A DNA stretch of 64,000 nt from Nostoc sp. TCL240-02 (GCF_013343235.1 NZ_CP040094.1:6195001-6259000); one strand, 5' to 3'. Positions 23,892 to 33,056 are shown, counted from the stretch's first letter. Translations and numbers: made by a program. The notes: generated from the letters alone by a model not told the origin.

Positions 23892-24251
23892 ATGGCACAA
23901 ACAATAAAACATCAAATGCAGTGTGAAAAGTGCTTAGGGTACAAAGTGAAGAAGAATGGCTTTGAACAATTGTCTGATAGTACCTTATTGCAAAAGTGGT
24001 ATTGCATCCCTTGTAAGAGTAGTCTCACCCGTGTCAAGGGTAGACGTAATCACGCACTGAAAACAGCTAAAGCAAACAAAGTAATAGTATGTGCGGGAAT
24101 GGTATTCACGAGGCACGACATACAGTACGTTGTGGGTGAGCGCAAAGCAGTGTCCCAGTATTTAGGACAGATATGGTCAGTGAGTGGGAGTAAGCCAGGT
24201 AGCGCAACGTGGATGTATGAGGACTCAATATTTAAGGCATTAAAAAGATGA
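23892..24251 (+). CDS. Zinc-ribbon protein, 119 residues
   Basis: With ATG 23892 the protein starts MAQTIKHQMQCEKCLGYKVKK and continues WYCIPCKSSLTRV, giving C-x2-C and C-x2-C pairs of a zinc ribbon within the first 45 residues. A basic middle (KGRRNHALKTAKANKVIV) suggests nucleic acid contact, and the end is a separate small domain (GSATWMYEDSIFKALKR) resembling DNA-binding phage regulators. No family name can be given. The last 4 bases overlap the next start. Confidence 0.68.
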   Translation: MAQTIKHQMQCEKCLGYKVKKNGFEQLSDSTLLQKWYCIPCKSSLTRVKGRRNHALKTAKANKVIVCAGMVFTRHDIQYVVGERKAVSQYLGQIWSVSGSKPGSATWMYEDSIFKALKR

Positions 24252-24391
24252 GTAATAGCAATACACGTGTAGACGGTACCGGTAATTTTGTGACAGATGA
24301 TAATGGTAGGGACAGGGAAGCTACACCACAAGAGATAGACAAAACATTAAGGGAGTGGGAAGGCGATGGTAAGAAAGGTAAGAAAAAATGA
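24248..24391 (+). CDS. 47-residue hypothetical protein
   Basis: ATG at 24248 overlaps the previous stop (ATGA) and opens MSNSNTRVDGTGNFVTDDNG, ending GKKGKKK. It is charged, polar and probably disordered with a Lys-rich tail. Its end overlaps the following gene by 26 bases. The coupled overlaps support translation. Confidence 0.5.
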   Translation: MSNSNTRVDGTGNFVTDDNGRDREATPQEIDKTLREWEGDGKKGKKK

Positions 24392-24611
24392 GTGGGTTGT
24401 GGGGCTGAGTGTTCACTACTGGGGGAATAATTACAGAGTTTGGTCTGTTACTGATGATGACGTGCTTCTGGTAGTGCCCGGCGAACAACCTAACGGATGG
24501 TATCAACCTTTTGCAACTGAACTCACAAAGCCTACTAGCGTGACAGTGAAAAAAGACGACGAGTTCGTGATGATATTTGACGATAAAAAACTACTACCTT
24601 GGGAGAAGTAA
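24366..24611 (+). CDS. Hypothetical element protein, 81 residues
   Basis: MVRKVRKNEWVVGLSVHYWG begins inside the previous gene. The sequence predicts a beta-barrel-like small protein (SVHYWGNNYRVWSVTDDDVLLVV) resembling SH3 or KOW-type modules. The end is charged. A later start is possible because the first 26 bases overlap coding sequence. The following gene begins 2 bases after its stop. Family unknown. Confidence 0.55.
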   Translation: MVRKVRKNEWVVGLSVHYWGNNYRVWSVTDDDVLLVVPGEQPNGWYQPFATELTKPTSVTVKKDDEFVMIFDDKKLLPWEK

Positions 24612-24612
24612 C

Positions 24613-24804
24613 ATGATAGGTACGAAGTTTATTGACAAATCAGAAGTATATGTGGTAGTCAGAAGCTTTGTTAGCGATACAGCATGGGTATGCAAAAGTG
24701 AAGCCACGGGTAACGAAAAGTGGTATTACACGGAAGAGATTGAAGAAGGTAAAATAACTGAATTACCACCACACAAACTACCAAAAGTCAAGAGTAAAGC
24801 ATAA
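24613..24804 (+). CDS. Hypothetical element protein, about 63 residues, rightmost gene
   Basis: The start at 24613 (MIGTKFIDKSEVYVVVRSFV) follows GGGAGAAGTAAC, a good ribosome site; an earlier ATG at 24577 lies within the previous gene. The product is a strand-rich small domain (YVVVRSFVSDTAWVCKSEATGNEKWYY) similar in style to the preceding 81-residue protein, so both may be small beta-barrels. Function is unknown. No gene follows before the att region. Confidence 0.58.
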   Translation: MIGTKFIDKSEVYVVVRSFVSDTAWVCKSEATGNEKWYYTEEIEEGKITELPPHKLPKVKSKA

Positions 24805-24828
24805 ATATCTCACACATAAGCAAAACTT

Positions 24829-24859
24829 ACACCTTACTGTAAAAAGCAGGGTGTTTTCT
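24829..24859 (+). terminator. Weak terminator-like hairpin after right-arm genes
   Basis: ACACC near 24829 pairs with GGTGT near 24850, followed by TTTTCTT. It is short. It could limit read-through from the element into cas4-cas1-cas2. Confidence 0.4.
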
Positions 24860-24930
24860 TATGGGTATACGAATGATAAGTAGATTATCAGTGGACTGTC
24901 AGAATGCTACAAGTTTTACTTATACTTTAC

Positions 24931-25027
24931 TGAGCATACTTTGAGCATCGTTGCTGAGTAGTAAAATATACTAAAAATGCTCATTTTACACGTAAAATCC
25001 CCACTTTGAGCATTGGGTGAGCATTTT
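24931..25027. promoter_or_regulatory. Five TGAGCAT motifs at the right end, candidate arm sites
   Basis: TGAGCAT lies at 24931, 24941 (as TTTGAGCAT from 24940), reversed in AATGCTCA at 24976, at 25006 (TTTGAGCATT from 25005) and 25018. The cluster is 50-150 bases inside attR, a typical distance for integrase or accessory-protein arm sites. Orientation is mixed. Confidence 0.55.
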
Positions 25028-25070
25028 CAAGAAAACAAAAGCTGAAAGTATTGACAGTAGGTGTTTTCAA

Positions 25071-25089
25071 GCCAACCATCGCTGTTGGC
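25071..25089. other. attR: right recombination site in cas4
   Basis: GCCAAC (25071-25076) and GTTGGC (25084-25089) form a perfect 6-bp inverted repeat around CATCGCT (25077-25083). The left arm belongs to the element and the right arm to cas4, the mirror of the attL arrangement. Confidence 0.8.
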
Positions 25090-25613
25090 GGATGTTTTGT
25101 GCAGGTGAGTTTACCGATAATCAATACACAATTGAAGGTACTACATTGCACGATCGCGTCCACACTACAAGCGATGTACAGCGAGGAGAAACTTGGCAAG
25201 TTCGGGCAATTTGGCTAAAGTCTGAGCAATACAAACTCATCGGTAAATCTGACTTAATTGAAGCCGAATCAGGTGAAATTTATCCAGTGGAATATAAACG
25301 AGGACGCAAAGGCGAATGGGATAACGATGAGTTGCAAGTTTGCGCCCAAGCCTTATGTTTAGAAGAAATGACAGGAGAACCTGTTAATACTGGATATATC
25401 TATTATGCCCACTCTCATCAACGGCAATTAGTAGAGATTAATGCAGAGTTACGGCAAAGTGCGATCGCTACTATTGAATCTGTGACAAATCTCTTAGAAA
25501 CAGGAGCAATGCCAAAACCAGTTTACAGCAAACGCTGCCAAGGATGCAGTCTTTATTCGCAATGTTTACCCAAAGCAACCGATAAAGTCAAAAGTTATCA
25601 AGAAGTCAATTAA
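25083..25613 (+). pseudogene. cas4: cas4 3' fragment
   Basis: From 25083 the frame reads CWRMFCAGEFTDNQYTIEGT through to the final Cys cluster CQGCSLYSQC. The nuclease residues (GKSDLIEAESG and YPVEYKRG) and the three C-terminal Fe-S cysteines are intact, but the conserved YCPHR and the promoter are missing. An accidental frame with GTG at 25017 adds 22 element-coded residues (MSIFKKTKAESIDSRCFQANHR) upstream of the native sequence, so a chimeric protein could be made. A full Cas4 of 197 residues forms only after excision. Two HIP1 octamers are close by. Confidence 0.88.
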
Positions 25614-25782
25614 ATCATACCCAATACAGTTTTCAGATCAGCCCAAAACCATCATGTAGAGACGCGATAAATCGCGTCTTGAAAGACAAATTATCTACAC
25701 CAACAGCCCTTGCTAACCGTATTAAATTATATCCGATAAATCTCTTTACTCAAATCCAGATCATTTTTAGGAAGAATCAAAA
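25614..25782. repeat. Intergenic palindrome before cas1
   Basis: The gap holds GTAGAGACGCGATAAATCGC-GTCTT (25656-25680), a palindrome of the GAGACGCGAT family found elsewhere in the window. It could end the cas4 transcript or shape the cas1 leader. Nothing else is recognised. Confidence 0.6.
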
Positions 25783-26787
25783 ATGGGAACACTTTACGTA
25801 ACACAAGCCGATGCTTTTATCGGCAAAGTTGACGAACGTCTCACCGTCAAAGCTGAACAAAAAACTATCATGGATATCCCTTTAATTAAACTAGAAGGAA
25901 TTGTAGTACTAGGACGAGCTACTATTTCTCCCGCCGTCGTCAGTGAACTTTTAGATCGTCACATTTGTTTAACATTTCTCACACAAAATGGACGATATTT
26001 AGGACGTTTAGAACCAGAAGTTACCAAAAATATTTTTGTTCGGAAAGCCCAATGGCAAGCTGTGGGAGAATCAGAACCAGCAATACATTTAGTTAGAGGA
26101 TTTGTGCGGGGTAAATTGAAAAATTACCGCCATAGCTTACTTCGCACTCAGCGAGAACATCCTGATACTGACCTGAATAATAACATCACTCGATTGGAAA
26201 ACGCGATCGCACCAATCGAAAAAACCAGCAGTATTGATTCTCTCAGAGGCTTAGAAGGTGCTGGTAGTGCAGCTTATTTTGGTTGTTTTCAACAGCTAAT
26301 CAAAACCCCAGAATTTCGATTTGAAGCCAGAAACCGCCGTCCACCAACCGATCCAGTTAATGCCTTACTGAGTTTTTGGTATTCATTACTACGTCATGAT
26401 GTGCAAAGTGCTTTAAATATTGTCGGCTTCGATCCTTATCTAGGATACTTACACGTCGAACGTTATGGTAGACCTTCCTTAGCCTTAGACTTGATGGAAG
26501 AGTTTCGTCCCTTAATAGTGGATGCTGTTGTGTTGTCGCTAATTAACAAGCGATCGCTAACCTTAACTGACTTTACCACCGAACCGCTCAGTGGTGCTGT
26601 GTCTTTAACCAAAGAAGGATTGCATACATTTCTTCGCGCCTACGAACAAAAGAAACAATCCGAGTTCAAACATCCAGTCATGGGAAACAAATGCACCTAC
26701 CAAAAATCCTTTGAAATTCAGGCAAGGTTATTAAGTAAGTACCTCATGAACGAAATCGATAAATATCCCCCTTTAGTTCTCAAATAA
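25783..26787 (+). CDS. cas1: CRISPR-associated endonuclease Cas1 (type I-D)
   Basis: Cas1 is the integrase that inserts new spacers. The protein is 334 residues, matching type I-D Cas1. The N-terminal beta-sandwich (MGTLYVTQADAFIGKVDERL) and the catalytic domain are both present. Active-site residues are visible as Glu in GLEGAGSAAYF, His in YLHVERYGRP and acidic residues in SLALDLMEEFRPL. The start at 25783 is supported by GGAAGAATCAAAA 5' to it. HIP1 octamers near 26203 and 26551 mark it as host DNA. It is 170 bases from cas4 and would normally share its transcript, so the insertion may cut its promoter. Confidence 0.94.
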   Translation: MGTLYVTQADAFIGKVDERLTVKAEQKTIMDIPLIKLEGIVVLGRATISPAVVSELLDRHICLTFLTQNGRYLGRLEPEVTKNIFVRKAQWQAVGESEPAIHLVRGFVRGKLKNYRHSLLRTQREHPDTDLNNNITRLENAIAPIEKTSSIDSLRGLEGAGSAAYFGCFQQLIKTPEFRFEARNRRPPTDPVNALLSFWYSLLRHDVQSALNIVGFDPYLGYLHVERYGRPSLALDLMEEFRPLIVDAVVLSLINKRSLTLTDFTTEPLSGAVSLTKEGLHTFLRAYEQKKQSEFKHPVMGNKCTYQKSFEIQARLLSKYLMNEIDKYPPLVLK

Positions 26788-26825
26788 CTTATCATTTTTC
26801 CCTATTCCCCATTCCCATTCCCTTC

Positions 26826-27113
26826 ATGTATATTGTTGTCAGCTACGACATTCCAGAAGATAAGCGTCGAACTAAAATCCATTCTATTCTCAAGTCTTAT
26901 GGACAATGGATGCAACTGAGTGTGTTTGAGTGCGATGTCACTCCCACTCAGTATGCTAAACTGCGATCGCGTTTAGCCAAATTGATTAAACCCGACACTG
27001 ACAGCGTGCGCTTTTATTTTCTCTGTGCTTGTTGTCAGGAAAAAATCGAACGTATTGGCGGAGAACAGCCACGAGACGAAACAATTTTCTTTGCTGAGTC
27101 CCCTTCTGGCTAG
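26826..27113 (+). CDS. cas2: CRISPR-associated protein Cas2
   Basis: Cas2 forms the scaffold of the Cas1-Cas2 integration complex. The 95-residue protein starts MYIVVSYDIPEDKRRTKI, with the conserved Asp in SYDIP, and is of standard length. The C-terminus (SGxxRDETIFFAESPSG) is typical. It follows cas1 by 38 bases. No CRISPR repeats appear in the 580 bases beyond it. Confidence 0.94.
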   Translation: MYIVVSYDIPEDKRRTKIHSILKSYGQWMQLSVFECDVTPTQYAKLRSRLAKLIKPDTDSVRFYFLCACCQEKIERIGGEQPRDETIFFAESPSG

Positions 27114-27692
27114 TACAGCACGGTGTAAATTAACAGACCATATTGGTGAGAGAATAAATAATCAGCTTAAAACCCGTTCGTTTGAGGGGGCGTATCAAGG
27201 ACTGAGGGTGTGACTATATTAATTCCTAAAATATTAAATCCAATTTGCGATCAGTTCAACATAGCTGACCGCTTTTTCTTTTCAGGGACTTTTTACCTGA
27301 CCTGATATGTCAATTTTTTACCCATATTTTTCTAAGTATGATTTTTGAAGCGCTCATTTTTAGTCTAAACTCCAGCAGTAACTTATTTCGATTTTCAAGA
27401 TACAAACACGTAATTTTTATAAAATTTTTATACTAAGTAAAAGCAGTAAAAAAATGCCATCTCAGATAGTGACACTCAACTAAACAAACACTATAGTGAT
27501 TAGATTAATCAACTGTATTGTGTCAGCAAGTTAGCCAAAAATTCCTTTTTAGCCTGTCAAAAGGCTGGTTAAAGTGAAAAGTTGTGTTTCTCAATCGTGA
27601 CAGAAACCATACCGAAAGTGTCAACTCTCGGTTGGTTTTTTGTGCCTTAAAACAGCAAATCTCTGAAAAATCAATTTAGGTAAATAGAAATT
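27114..27692. other. Intergenic region, no CRISPR array seen
   Basis: The 579 bases after cas2 hold AT-rich DNA and a terminator-like structure (ACC...CCGA with TCGG..GGT and TTTTTT, 27606-27641). No repeated 28-37-bp units with spacers are present, so the array must be elsewhere. A promoter for the RTX gene is expected here. Confidence 0.6.
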
Positions 27693-28958
27693 ATGGCAAA
27701 TATCAAGGGTACTAATGCTAATGATGTCCTTATTACAGGTAATCATACCAATAATAACCTCTCTGGGGGAGATGGTAATGACACCCTATATGGTGGTGAA
27801 GGAGATAATAGCTTATACGGTGATTTCGGTAACGATATTCTTGATATTTCCTTTTCTTCTGGGAAAAACCTTTTAGACGGTGGCTTGGGAAACGATCAAC
27901 TTTATGCTTCTAACACCACTGGCAACAACACTCTTAAAGGAGGATCTGGAGGTGATTATTTTAATATAAACAATTCTTCTGGGAAAAATATTTTAGACGG
28001 TGGCTCTGAGAATGATTCATTTTCTGCTTCCCATACCACTGGCAACAACACCCTTAATGGAGGAGAAGGAAATGATTATCTATACATTTATCATTCTTCT
28101 GGAAATAACCTTTTAAATGGTGGTTCTGAGAACGATCGACTTTATGCTTCTAACACTACTGGCAACAACACCCTTAACGGAGGAACTGGGGATGATGTGT
28201 TTGATATTTCTTCTTCTTCTGGAAATAACCTTTTAGACGGTGGCTTGGGGAACGATCAATTTTATGCTTACAGTGCTACTGGCAACAACACCCTTAAAGG
28301 AGGGAGTGACAACGACTCCTTCCATTTGAGCGCCCCCTCTGTTACTCCCCCTGTTTTAGTGACTCAAACGGTAGATGGAGGTACGGGCGACGACTATTTG
28401 TCTATCGATTATGGAAGTTTTACTACTGAGGGAATCACCTCAACTTTCAATACAATCACTAACCAAGGTTCAATTACAGTTGGGACATATCGAGTTAGCT
28501 ACAAGAATATTGAACAATTAGATATTTCTGGTACAGCTAACACTGACACTATTGTAGGTAGTAATGGTAACGATTACCTTTTCGGCAATGATGGCAATGA
28601 TCTCCTGACTGGAGGGAGAGGCAATGATTATCTGTTCGGGGGAGATGGCACTGATACATTTGCCTTCAATAATTACAATGAAGGTGTTGATAGTCTTTAT
28701 GACTTCAACCCGATTGCTGAAGTTATTCAGGTTTCGGCTACTGGTTTTGGCGGTTCTTTAGCAAAAGGCGCACTCTCGACTAGTCAGTTTACCATCGGTT
28801 CCGCCGCGAGTGCGATCGCTCAACGATTTATCTACGACAACGGTACAGGTGCCCTGTTCTTTGACCAAGATGGTAGCGGTGGTGCGTTTACTCAGGTACA
28901 ATTCGCGCAACTCAGCGATGGATTGTCACTAAGTGCAACTAATTTTGTTGTTGTTTAA
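27693..28958 (+). CDS. RTX calcium-binding repeat protein
   Basis: The 421-residue protein is built from Gly/Asp-rich RTX-type nonapeptides such as LSGGDGNDTLYGGEGD and NDYLFGNDGND, which bind calcium as a parallel beta-roll. Residues 50-215 are a 40-residue unit repeated about four times (SSGKNLLDGGLGNDQLYA and TTGNNTLKGG), matching an exact 120-base DNA period. The C-terminal 120 residues carry a domain typical of cyanobacterial RTX proteins (FAFNNYNEGVDSLYDFNP) that may hold the type I secretion signal. No transporter genes adjoin. Function is probably extracellular; the target is unknown. Confidence 0.82.
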   Translation: MANIKGTNANDVLITGNHTNNNLSGGDGNDTLYGGEGDNSLYGDFGNDILDISFSSGKNLLDGGLGNDQLYASNTTGNNTLKGGSGGDYFNINNSSGKNILDGGSENDSFSASHTTGNNTLNGGEGNDYLYIYHSSGNNLLNGGSENDRLYASNTTGNNTLNGGTGDDVFDISSSSGNNLLDGGLGNDQFYAYSATGNNTLKGGSDNDSFHLSAPSVTPPVLVTQTVDGGTGDDYLSIDYGSFTTEGITSTFNTITNQGSITVGTYRVSYKNIEQLDISGTANTDTIVGSNGNDYLFGNDGNDLLTGGRGNDYLFGGDGTDTFAFNNYNEGVDSLYDFNPIAEVIQVSATGFGGSLAKGALSTSQFTIGSAASAIAQRFIYDNGTGALFFDQDGSGGAFTQVQFAQLSDGLSLSATNFVVV

Positions 28959-29138
28959 TTGTACAAAATCAAAGCGATCGCTCCTACTGGTGTTTAAAAG
29001 CTTTTGCTTGAAGAGTGTAAAGGTAAGCTGTTGTGCCTTTAATTTGCACTAATATTTTTTCAATATGATTGTGGGGTGGGCAACATGAGCGCCCTGATAG
29101 TGCAAGTTGTGTACATAACAGCTTAACTGGGAATATCC

Positions 29139-29336
29139 ATGAGTAAACCAAACTTTGATGCTATGAGCAAGACAGAATTACGCGCTTATGTCATTGCACA
29201 TCAAGATGATCAAGAGGCTTTTTACGCACTTGCGGATCGTTTGACGGCAAAACCTCCCTCTGGGACTTATCCCGCCTCAATGACTCCAGAAGAAATCCAT
29301 AAGGCAGTGTTAGACATTATTCAACAGAAACAGTAA
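29139..29336 (+). CDS. DUF6887 family small protein
   Basis: The 65-residue protein (MSKPNFDAMSKTELRAYVIA) has the conserved pattern of a small cyanobacterial family, DUF6887, MSKxELRAYVxAHxDDxEAFYALxDR. It is soluble and helical. It lies before the TPP riboswitch and is an independent gene. Function is unknown. Confidence 0.75.
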   Translation: MSKPNFDAMSKTELRAYVIAHQDDQEAFYALADRLTAKPPSGTYPASMTPEEIHKAVLDIIQQKQ

Positions 29337-29446
29337 TGTCTATAACGGGCTGCGCCTATGCCAGATTCGAAAAACAGCTTAACACCACCCTCACCTCATA
29401 AATTGTTAACACCCTTGCCCCTAGATATAACGAAAGTGATACACTA

Positions 29447-30924
<1,478 letters not shown>

Positions 30925-30993
30925 TTGACATGGGGAAATGGGAAATGGGGCATCGAGAAGAGACATAGGAGACAAGGAAGAGGGGGGAGATAA

Positions 30994-31018
30994 GGGAGAA
31001 ACTTGAATTAATTCTCCC
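30994..31018. terminator. Hairpin between convergent thiC and protease genes
   Basis: GGGAGAA (30994-31000) pairs with TTCTCCC (31012-31018), within a C/G-rich region; it can act on both converging transcripts. Confidence 0.55.
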
Positions 31019-31058
31019 CCTGTCCCCTGCCTGCTCTGCTCCCTCATCCCCACACTCC

Positions 31059-33056
31059 CTAACTCAAACGTAACCCGATTTCAATGGTAAAGCTGCGAAT
31101 CTTTCCTGTATCTGTGGTAGCTTTATCTGCAACTTCCAGAGTCCAAGTTCCTTGGGGACTTTTACCTTTAAAGGCAGCAAGTTTTGGGGTGTTTACCTCG
31201 TCATAGGTTGTTTTGATATTATCTGTAGCTCCGCCCTGGCGATCGTGCAGAATAATGGGAAGTATGCCTATTTGCACTGGGGGAAGGAGAGTAACTACAA
31301 GATCCCCAATATAAGTATGCTCGATATCTACATTAACTTTGATGGATTTTATCAGACTGGTATTAGCGATCGCCAACGACAATGTTGATGTTTGCAAGTC
31401 GTTAATTGGGATATCTTGTACTGCCTTGAATATGCTAATGGGCGATGTTTGCGCTGGCTTGGCCAATTCTACAGCTTTGAGAGCATTGATTCGACCATAA
31501 CCGTAGAAAGGGCTGCGACCATTGGCATCATATTTACCTCCAGCTTGATCGATGCGATCGCAAGACCGTTTAATAATATCTCGTACTTCGTCCCAACGCA
31601 GATTTGGATTTCTGGCAATAATCAATGCTGCTACACCAGCCGCACCTGGACAAGCACTAGAAGTCCCGCCGAATTCGTTTGTGTAGTTACCTCCGGCATC
31701 ACCCAGATTTACATTACCGGAATTATAACCAAGTACACCAGCGCGATCGGTTGTCCAAATTCCAGGGGTTTGAGAACTATCACCATTGTTACTGGGAAAG
31801 GCACACCACACCGCCTGACCAAAGTCACTGTAAGCGCTTCTTGTGCCAAAGTCGTTACAAGCTGCGATCGCAATTACCTTTTGGTAGCTGGCGTAGCCAT
31901 CGTTATCCACGCTTTCATTACCATTGCCAGCCGCGAATAAAATTACACATCCCTTGCCGTTGCGTCCTTTATTGATTGCAAAGTCCATAGCCAATCGTGT
32001 GGAGTCAGGCAAAGGTACTTTTTGCTTGTGTAGAGGATCGTTTGGCTCAAACCAAGTCCCATCTGCTGGGCCCCAACTGCAAGAAATCACATCAGCACCA
32101 TTTTGAGCCGCCCAAATAAAAGCATCTGCTTCATCCTGTGACCCCAACGATGAAGCTAAACGAATCGGCATCAATTTTGCACCCGGTGCTACACCAGATG
32201 CACCAAATTTCCCGTTGCCACAAGCTACACCGGCACAAGCTGTCCCGTGGTTATTGTCGTTTCCGGGTCTGGGATTGTCACTTTTACGTGTGACATCACG
32301 CGGGGCAACAATCTTTCCAGAGGAACGGAACTCTTCATGATCAAGATCCACACCGTCGTCAATAATTGCAATAATTGCTCCTGTGCCATCGCTCAACTTC
32401 CAAGCTGCTTCAACGTTGGCATGGGCGTTAATTACCTTACCGTTAATTGTTGTTTGCTTTAAGTGCCACTGCTGCGGGAAAACCTGACGTTGGCGTGATT
32501 CACGCACTAGTTCAGGATGACACAGTTCTACTGATTCCTCATTCAGAAGTCTCTCGGCGATGTCAAAGATGGCTATACCAGTATTTGTAGGTGCATTGAC
32601 AAAATAAGCATTTCGTGAGTATTCAAGTTGGCGTTTAATTGTTAAGCCGTAACGTCGCAATATCTCTTGGCAAGCTCTTGATTCTTCTTCATTATCGAAT
32701 TTAACGAAGAGGTTTTCGGTGTAAATTATCGGTTGACTGGAGGCTGGATCGATCAAGACACGTCCGGCAAATTGGACTTCAGACTCTTGGTTGAGAATTT
32801 CACGAGCGCGATCGCGCAAAGCAACACCCTGAGTCGGAACTTTCGCACGCAAAATTTCAACACCCGCTTGCCGAAACCGCGTTGTTAACTCGAATTGATT
32901 GAGGATGCTACGAGCCGTGGGTGACACAGGTGCGACTTCAAACGGTCTTGCACCAATTAGAGTACTGCGGCTTTCGGTACGCACTACAACGTGTTCTTCA
33001 CTGATAGCAAGTTCATACTGTTGACCGTTCTGTCCACCATAGCGAACCTGAACCAT
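31059..33056 (-). CDS. prcA: Subtilisin-family calcium-dependent protease (PrcA-like) with P-domain
   Basis: This 665-residue S8 serine protease matches the length and layout of Anabaena calcium-dependent protease PrcA. It has an N-terminal prodomain (about 1-190), then the catalytic domain with Asp233 (IIDDGVD), His270 (NNHGTACA), Asn378 (AAGNGN) and Ser466 (GGTSSACP). A C-terminal kexin-like P-domain covers about 550-665 and ends SFTIEIGLRLS. No signal peptide is seen. It lies back to back with a stand-alone prodomain-like gene on the other strand (33406). The symbol is given on recognised similarity. Confidence 0.85.
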   Translation of the reverse strand: MVQVRYGGQNGQQYELAISEEHVVVRTESRSTLIGARPFEVAPVSPTARSILNQFELTTRFRQAGVEILRAKVPTQGVALRDRAREILNQESEVQFAGRVLIDPASSQPIIYTENLFVKFDNEEESRACQEILRRYGLTIKRQLEYSRNAYFVNAPTNTGIAIFDIAERLLNEESVELCHPELVRESRQRQVFPQQWHLKQTTINGKVINAHANVEAAWKLSDGTGAIIAIIDDGVDLDHEEFRSSGKIVAPRDVTRKSDNPRPGNDNNHGTACAGVACGNGKFGASGVAPGAKLMPIRLASSLGSQDEADAFIWAAQNGADVISCSWGPADGTWFEPNDPLHKQKVPLPDSTRLAMDFAINKGRNGKGCVILFAAGNGNESVDNDGYASYQKVIAIAACNDFGTRSAYSDFGQAVWCAFPSNNGDSSQTPGIWTTDRAGVLGYNSGNVNLGDAGGNYTNEFGGTSSACPGAAGVAALIIARNPNLRWDEVRDIIKRSCDRIDQAGGKYDANGRSPFYGYGRINALKAVELAKPAQTSPISIFKAVQDIPINDLQTSTLSLAIANTSLIKSIKVNVDIEHTYIGDLVVTLLPPVQIGILPIILHDRQGGATDNIKTTYDEVNTPKLAAFKGKSPQGTWTLEVADKATTDTGKIRSFTIEIGLRLS

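Larger units (their letters stand above)
5284..25076 (+). mobile_element. About 19.8 kb site-specific virus-like element integrated in cas4
   Basis: The element is bounded by 8-bp direct repeats CATCGCTG (5284-5291 and 25077-25084), and its removal exactly rebuilds cas4. It encodes its own tyrosine integrase at the left end. HIP1 octamers, frequent in the flanks, are almost missing: I found only one, near 8856. Its genes fall into a putative virion module (6.9-14.1 kb), a replication and nucleotide module on the minus strand (14.6-21.0 kb) and a plus-strand antirepressor-like module (21.2-24.8 kb). It carries its own family of TGTCAY/RTGACA repeat blocks. The layout resembles the excision elements that interrupt nifD, fdxN or hupL in heterocystous cyanobacteria, but with virus-like cargo. 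I do not recognise it as a known element. Confidence 0.9.

Noticed and set aside
25017..25613. A complete, unrelated gene beginning at GTG 25017
   Set aside because: From 25083 on the protein is plainly the cas4 remainder; the first 22 residues come from element DNA. Treated as a chimeric or broken cas4.
27114..27692. CRISPR array after cas2
   Set aside because: No repeat of 28-37 bases recurs with spacers; only AT-rich DNA and hairpins are present.
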